DNA from: JACJWR01 sp044326505
GTDB lineage: Bacteria; Actinomycetota; Actinomycetes; S36-B12; UBA10799
Length of the DNA: 10,107 nt
Assembly: GCA_044326505.1 (NCBI GenBank)
Contig: JBIRBF010000094.1
Coordinates: 1 to 10,107 of the forward strand
Direction of reading: 5' to 3'
Made by a program: the position numbers and the translations under genes. Shown in pieces: positions 6,086 to 10,107 of the stretch. Every line of letters starts with the position of its first letter. The first letter of the stretch is position 1. The notes under the pieces are model-generated. The model worked only from the letters and a program-made list of their open reading frames with translations. It was not told where the DNA came from and did not search any database.

Positions 6086-7737
6086 AGCGCCACCTGCTCG
6101 GCACCGATCTCGATCACAGCGTCGGCAAGGTCCACCAGCGAAGCTCGGTGCGCCACCACCACGACCGTCTTGCCGGACGCGTGGGCGCGTACGGCGCGGA
6201 GCACGTCGGCCTCGGTATCGACGTCGAGCGCCGCGGTCGGCTCGTCCAGCAGCAGCAGCGGAGCATCACGGACGAAGGCGCGAGCAAGGGCCACGCGGCG
6301 CAGCTGACCCACGCTCAGCGCCCGACCGCCCTCGCCCATCTGGGTATCGAGGCCCTCGGGCAATTCGGCCACCAGATTCCCCGCGCCGGCTGCGACCAGC
6401 GCGTCGAGCAGCTGCGCGTCGGTCGCGTCCGGTCGGCCGAGCGCCAGGTTCTCGCGCAGCGACATGGACATGAGTCGCGGATTCTGCGGCACGTAGGCCA
6501 CGTGGGCGCGCCAGAGATCGGGGGCGAGGTCCGCCAAATCGCGCCCACCGACGAGCAACCGCCCCGAAGTCGGCGCGACGAACCCAAGCAGGGCGGCGAG
6601 CAGAGTGCTCTTGCCGCCGCCGGACGGTCCCACGATGGCGGTGATGGTCGCCGGCGCGATGCTCAGCGACACGTCGTCCAGAGCGGGGGCGTCGCGCCCC
6701 TCATAGGCGACGCTCAGATGCTCGGCGACGATCGGTACGGCCGCCGGGTTCGGAATCTCGGTGCTGGTCCCCCGCACCGGCAGCGGCACATCCAGTACAT
6801 CGAACACCTGCTCCGCCGCGCCCAGACCCTCGGCGGCAGCATGGAAGTTGGCCCCCACCATGCGAAGCGGCAGGTACACCTCCGGCGCCAGGATCAACAC
6901 GGCGAGGCCGGCATAGAGCGTGAAGCTGCCGTCCACGAGGCGCAGGCCGATCGACACCGCGATCATCGCCACCGACAGCGTGGCCAGCAGCTCGAGGGCG
7001 AACGACGACAGGAACGACACCCGCAGCACTCGCAGCGTTGCCACTCGGTAGTGGTCGCCGATGCGCCGGATGCTCGCCGCCTGCGCCTTGGCCCGGCCGA
7101 ACACGGCAAGGGTGGGCAGGCCCGCCACCACGTCCAGGAAGTGGCCGCTGAGCACGCCCAGGGTGCGCCACTGGCGCTGCATCCGGGACTCCGTCAACCG
7201 GCCGATGAGGACCATGAACAGCGGAATGAGCGGGATGGTCAGAGCCACGATGACCGCCGCCAGCAGGTCTTGGCTGAGGATCGCCAGGCCGCCGAGCAGC
7301 GGGACGGTCACGGCGAGCACGAGGGTCGGCAGGTACCTGGCGAAGTAGGCGTCCAGGGCGTCGATCCCGCGCGTCGTGAGGGTGGCGAGCTCGCCCTCGC
7401 CGCGCCGGGCGAGCCAGACGGGACCCAGGGCCATGACGTGCTCGACGAGCGCGGTGCGCAGCTCGCTCTTGGCCCGTGCGGCGCTGGCGTTGGCCGTGAG
7501 CTCTGCGGCGTAGCTGAGCACGACACGTCCCACCACCACGCCGACGAGCACCCACACCGAGGGCATCACGCTGGCCAGGTCACCATCGTCGGTGAACACC
7601 CCGACGATGATGCGCGCCAGCGAGAACGCCTGCACGATCACCAACAGCGCGGTCAGCGTGCCGATGACGACGCTGGCCACCAGGAACCACCGCGTCGTGC
7701 GGGCGTAGCGCAGCAGACGGGGATCGATGGGGCGCAC
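6082..7737 (-). CDS. cydD: CydD half of the CydDC ABC transporter for cytochrome bd assembly
   Basis: A 551-residue half-transporter: N-terminal membrane domain with about six spans (near 18-45, 58-76, 135-155, 158-178, 243-263 and 270-290), then an ATPase with Walker A GPSGGGKST (370-378), Q-loop Gln418, signature LSVGQ (474-478), Walker B LLLLDE (494-499) and switch His530. The Val in LSVGQ departs from LSGGQ but is what E. coli CydD also has, which helps to tell CydD from CydC. The start is GTG at 7737, giving the RPIDPRLLRYAR N-terminus expected of the family. It lies 66 nt after cydB and overlaps cydC by 4 nt. No Shine-Dalgarno sequence is well placed; a TAACGT hexamer 6 nt before the GTG suggests a possible internal, leaderless start. 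Confidence 0.94.
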   Translation of the reverse strand: MRPIDPRLLRYARTTRWFLVASVVIGTLTALLVIVQAFSLARIIVGVFTDDGDLASVMPSVWVLVGVVVGRVVLSYAAELTANASAARAKSELRTALVEHVMALGPVWLARRGEGELATLTTRGIDALDAYFARYLPTLVLAVTVPLLGGLAILSQDLLAAVIVALTIPLIPLFMVLIGRLTESRMQRQWRTLGVLSGHFLDVVAGLPTLAVFGRAKAQAASIRRIGDHYRVATLRVLRVSFLSSFALELLATLSVAMIAVSIGLRLVDGSFTLYAGLAVLILAPEVYLPLRMVGANFHAAAEGLGAAEQVFDVLDVPLPVRGTSTEIPNPAAVPIVAEHLSVAYEGRDAPALDDVSLSIAPATITAIVGPSGGGKSTLLAALLGFVAPTSGRLLVGGRDLADLAPDLWRAHVAYVPQNPRLMSMSLRENLALGRPDATDAQLLDALVAAGAGNLVAELPEGLDTQMGEGGRALSVGQLRRVALARAFVRDAPLLLLDEPTAALDVDTEADVLRAVRAHASGKTVVVVAHRASLVDLADAVIEIGAEQVAL

Positions 7738-7803
7738 GTGTCAACGTTACTTCGCGCCTCAGAGATCCACGTCCCTGGTCGTGCCCAGGCCGCGGGGTTC
7801 GGG
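7738..7803 (-). promoter_or_regulatory. cydB-cydD spacer with possible internal promoter and weak hairpin
   Basis: Read on the minus strand, TAACGT (7749-7744) matches TANNNT and ends 6 nt before the cydD GTG, which would place a transcription start at or next to the codon. Upstream, CCTGG (7774-7778) and CCAGG (7785-7789) form a short stem with a 6-nt loop. It is too weak to call a terminator but could reduce read-through from cydAB. The nearest purine-rich site, GAGGCG (7760-7755), is 17 nt from the start codon and is unlikely to serve as a ribosome binding site. Confidence 0.35.
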
Positions 7804-8883
7804 CTACTTGGACGCGGCGGCGGCTGCTTGGGCCGCCTCCTCCGGGTAGTCCAGCGTCCCCTCGTGCGGGTTGGGGATGTCCGCCGGCGACACGCGCTTG
7901 CGGAACACCCAGTACGTCCACGCCTGGTAGGCCAGCACGATCGGCACGAAAATGATCGCGACGATGGTCATGATCTTCAGTGTGTAGGGGGTGGACGCAG
8001 CATTGGTGATCGTGAGCGAGTTCTCCGGCGTGCGACCGTCGATGTTCGGCATCACGTAGGGGTACAGGACGCAGAACAGGAACGTCACGGCGCCCACGAG
8101 GGTGACGGCCGAGAAGATGAAGGCCAGACCCTCCTTCTTCTGCAGGTTGAACCAGATGGCGGCGACCCAGGCCAGCGCCCCGACGGCGACGAGCGCCCAC
8201 GTCCAAGCCTTGGTCGAGTACGCCAGCTGGGTCCAGAGCAGGAATGCCACGGCGAATACCGCGGCCACGATGCCGGACTTGATGGCGAACTGCTGTGCTC
8301 GCTCCCGGATCGGCGAGCCGGCCTTGAGCGCCAGGAACACCGCACCGTGGGTGAGGAACAGCGTCAGCGTCGTCAGCCCGCCCACCAGGGCGTACGGGTT
8401 GAGCAGGTTGAAGAAGCCGCCGTCATAGATGAGGCCGCCGGCCGGGTTCGGGATGAGCGGCACGCCGCGCACGATGTTCGCGAATGCCACGCCCCACAGC
8501 AGCGAGGGGAGGAACGAGGCGACCACGATGGCGATGTCCCAGTTCTTGCGCCACTTCATCGACGAGCGCTTGCTGCGGTACTCGAAGGCCACACCACGCA
8601 CGATGAGCGCGATGAGGATGAGGAACAGCGGCAGGTAGAAGCCGCTGAACAGCGTCGCGTACCACTCTGGGAAGGCCGCGAACGTGGCGCCGCCGGCGAC
8701 GAGCAACCAGACTTCGTTGCCGTCCCAGACCGGGCCGAGCGTGGTGATGACGGCACGCCGCTCGGCCTCGTCCTTGGCCACCACGGGCAGCAGCATGCCG
8801 ACGCCGAAGTCGAAGCCCTCGAGCACGAAGTAGCCGCTCCACAGGACCGCGATGAGGATGATCCAGACAGTTGTCAGTTCCAT
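7804..8883 (-). CDS. cydB: Cytochrome bd quinol oxidase subunit II
   Basis: A 359-residue polytopic membrane protein, the second core subunit of the quinol:O2 oxidoreductase that reduces oxygen to water without pumping protons directly. About nine hydrophobic spans are visible (for example near 5-20, 76-98, 115-138, 160-187, 200-220, 226-246, 256-276 and 304-326). Family marks include GYFVLEGFDFGVGML with Asp25 and GPVWDGNEVWL with Asp54, the conserved acidic positions of CydB. The C-terminus after about 330 is hydrophilic and ends in an Ala-rich tail. The ATG at 8883 is supported by AGGGA (8896-8892) 8 nt upstream. cydA ends 27 nt before it on the same strand, so the two are almost certainly co-transcribed. 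Length is normal for the family. Confidence 0.97.
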   Translation of the reverse strand: MELTTVWIILIAVLWSGYFVLEGFDFGVGMLLPVVAKDEAERRAVITTLGPVWDGNEVWLLVAGGATFAAFPEWYATLFSGFYLPLFLILIALIVRGVAFEYRSKRSSMKWRKNWDIAIVVASFLPSLLWGVAFANIVRGVPLIPNPAGGLIYDGGFFNLLNPYALVGGLTTLTLFLTHGAVFLALKAGSPIRERAQQFAIKSGIVAAVFAVAFLLWTQLAYSTKAWTWALVAVGALAWVAAIWFNLQKKEGLAFIFSAVTLVGAVTFLFCVLYPYVMPNIDGRTPENSLTITNAASTPYTLKIMTIVAIIFVPIVLAYQAWTYWVFRKRVSPADIPNPHEGTLDYPEEAAQAAAAASK

Positions 8884-8910
8884 GATCCTTTTCCCTGGTC
8901 TCGGCGCGGC

Positions 8911-10107
8911 CTAGTAGGTGACCGACAGCTGCTTGGCGTCGCTGTCGATGTCGTAGGGGTCGGCGGCGACCTCCTCGGGTGGACCGATCTTGATCGCGCG
9001 GATCATCAGCCCCATCTCGATCACCGCCAGGATCGCGTAGAGCAGCGTGAACACCGTGACCGTAGTGAGGACCTGCCAGGTCGAAATCCCTGGCGAGACT
9101 CCGGACTGGGTCTGCATCAGGCCGAACACGACCCAGGGCTGGCGGCCCATCTCGGTGAAGATCCAGCCTGCGCTGATGCCGAGGATCGCCACGACGGGCA
9201 TGAAGATGGCCGCCCACTTGAACCACTTGGACTCCGGCATGCGGCCCTTGCGGGTCGCCCAGAGCGCGTAGATGGCGAACAGGCATGCCAGGCCGCCCAG
9301 GCCGATCATGAGCCGGAAGCCCCAGTAAGCCACCGGGATGTTCGGCTTGTAGTCACCCGGGCCAAAGGTCTGCTCGTACTGCTCCTGCAGGTTGTTGATG
9401 CCCGGAACCTCGCCGTCGAGCGTGTGCGTGGCCAGCAGCGAGAGCCCGTGCGGGATGTCGATGCTGAAGAGCGGCTCGGAGCCGTCGAGGGTGCCGATAG
9501 TGAAGATCGAGAACGGCGCGGGGGCCGACGTCTCGTACAGCGCCTCGGCGCTGGCCATCTTCATCGGCTGCTGCTTGAACATGAGCACGGCCTGCGAGTC
9601 GCCGGTCCAGCCGACCAGCAGGAAAGCCACGACGGTCGTGATCATGCCCAGCTTCATGGTGCTGCGGGCCATGTCGGTGCTCTTGCCCTTGAGCAGCAGG
9701 TAGGCCGAGACGCCTGCCACGAATGCGCCGGAGGCGAGGAAGCAGGACGTGATGACGTGGCCGAACGTGACCAGCGTGGTGTTTTGGAACAGCAGCTGGC
9801 CGAAGTCGGTCATCTCGGCGCGGTTGGTCTCGGGATTGAACTCGTAGCCCACGGGGTGCTGCATGAACGAGTTAGCAGCCAGGATGAAGTAGGCCGACAG
9901 CATCGTCCCGATGGCGGCGAGCCAGATCGTGGCGAGGTGGACCTTCTTCGGCAAACGGTCCCAGCCGAAGATCCACAGGCCCAGGAACGTCGACTCGAGG
10001 AAGAACGCCAGCAGGCCCTCGACGGCCAACGGCGCTCCGAACACGTCGCCGACGAAGCGGGAGTAGTCCGACCAGTTCATGCCGAACTGGAACTCCTGCA
10101 CGATGCC
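8911..10107 (-). CDS. cydA: Cytochrome bd quinol oxidase subunit I (5' end beyond window)
   Basis: The visible 398 residues are the main part of CydA, the haem-bearing, quinol-oxidising subunit of cytochrome bd. The frame runs open to the window edge, and the first residues, GIVQEFQFG, correspond to about residue 70 of E. coli CydA. Roughly 70 N-terminal residues, including the first haem-ligand His, are therefore outside. Visible key residues (fragment numbering): Glu38 in AFFLEST, His117 and Met267 as the b558 ligands, Lys183 and Glu188 of the quinol site, and Glu319 in TEMGRQPW. Only about 74 residues lie between the quinol-site region and Met267, much shorter than in E. coli, so this is the short Q-loop type. 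An apparent GTG start at 10101 is an internal Val codon, not the gene start. It is the first visible gene of cydABDC-kinase. Confidence 0.97.
   Translation of the reverse strand, partial: GIVQEFQFGMNWSDYSRFVGDVFGAPLAVEGLLAFFLESTFLGLWIFGWDRLPKKVHLATIWLAAIGTMLSAYFILAANSFMQHPVGYEFNPETNRAEMTDFGQLLFQNTTLVTFGHVITSCFLASGAFVAGVSAYLLLKGKSTDMARSTMKLGMITTVVAFLLVGWTGDSQAVLMFKQQPMKMASAEALYETSAPAPFSIFTIGTLDGSEPLFSIDIPHGLSLLATHTLDGEVPGINNLQEQYEQTFGPGDYKPNIPVAYWGFRLMIGLGGLACLFAIYALWATRKGRMPESKWFKWAAIFMPVVAILGISAGWIFTEMGRQPWVVFGLMQTQSGVSPGISTWQVLTTVTVFTLLYAILAVIEMGLMIRAIKIGPPEEVAADPYDIDSDAKQLSVTY

Noticed and set aside
7739..7744. Perfect TTGACA on the minus strand as a -35 box
   Set aside because: It lies immediately before the cydD GTG, and no -10-like hexamer occurs 16-18 nt downstream inside the gene.
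7738..7803. DosR-box palindrome in the cydB-cydD spacer (GGGACGTGG on the minus strand)
   Set aside because: Only one half-site-like GGGAC is present and the matching GTCCC arm is missing at the right distance. The spacers before the regulator and before the nitrilase show none either.
10099..10101. GTG at 10101 as the start of cydA
   Set aside because: The reading frame continues open to the window edge with conserved Gly-Ile before it. About 70 N-terminal CydA residues are missing, so this is an internal valine codon.

Overview
The window is very GC-rich and reads as an actinobacterial chromosome segment. Three things support this: strong third-position G/C bias, a mycothiol-dependent maleylpyruvate-isomerase-family protein, and a DevR/DosR-DevS/DosS-type two-component pair of the kind known from mycobacteria and relatives. 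A Propionibacteriales-like or other high-GC actinobacterium is plausible, but genus cannot be fixed from this sequence. No rRNA, tRNA, CRISPR, transposase or phage gene is visible, and gene density is close to complete.

Left part, plus strand: a nitrilase-superfamily amidohydrolase (108-905), a DinB/maleylpyruvate-isomerase-family protein (928-1797) and a NarL/DosR-type response regulator (1902-2561). Each start codon lies exactly 7 nt after a TANNNT hexamer and has no well-placed Shine-Dalgarno sequence, so all three look like leaderless genes with their own promoters.

Right part, minus strand (read from right to left): cydA (5' end cut off by the window edge), cydB, cydD, cydC and a two-GAF histidine kinase. 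cydA and cydB are the two core subunits of cytochrome bd quinol oxidase; cydD and cydC are the two halves of the ABC transporter needed for its assembly. cydD/cydC overlap by GTGA and cydC/kinase by ATGA, so the sensor kinase is translationally coupled to the transporter genes. The kinase and the response regulator converge on a 48-nt spacer carrying two back-to-back hairpins.

The genes make sense as one oxygen-response module. Cytochrome bd is a high-affinity terminal oxidase for low oxygen. CydDC supports haem/thiol supply for it. The kinase has the haem-ligand histidine of the DosS/DosT GAF-A domain, and the adjacent regulator is very close to DosR over its whole length. The inferred circuit is that the kinase, made with the oxidase assembly factors, senses oxygen and signals to the DosR-like regulator. 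Whether that regulator controls cyd cannot be tested here because the cydA promoter lies outside the window.
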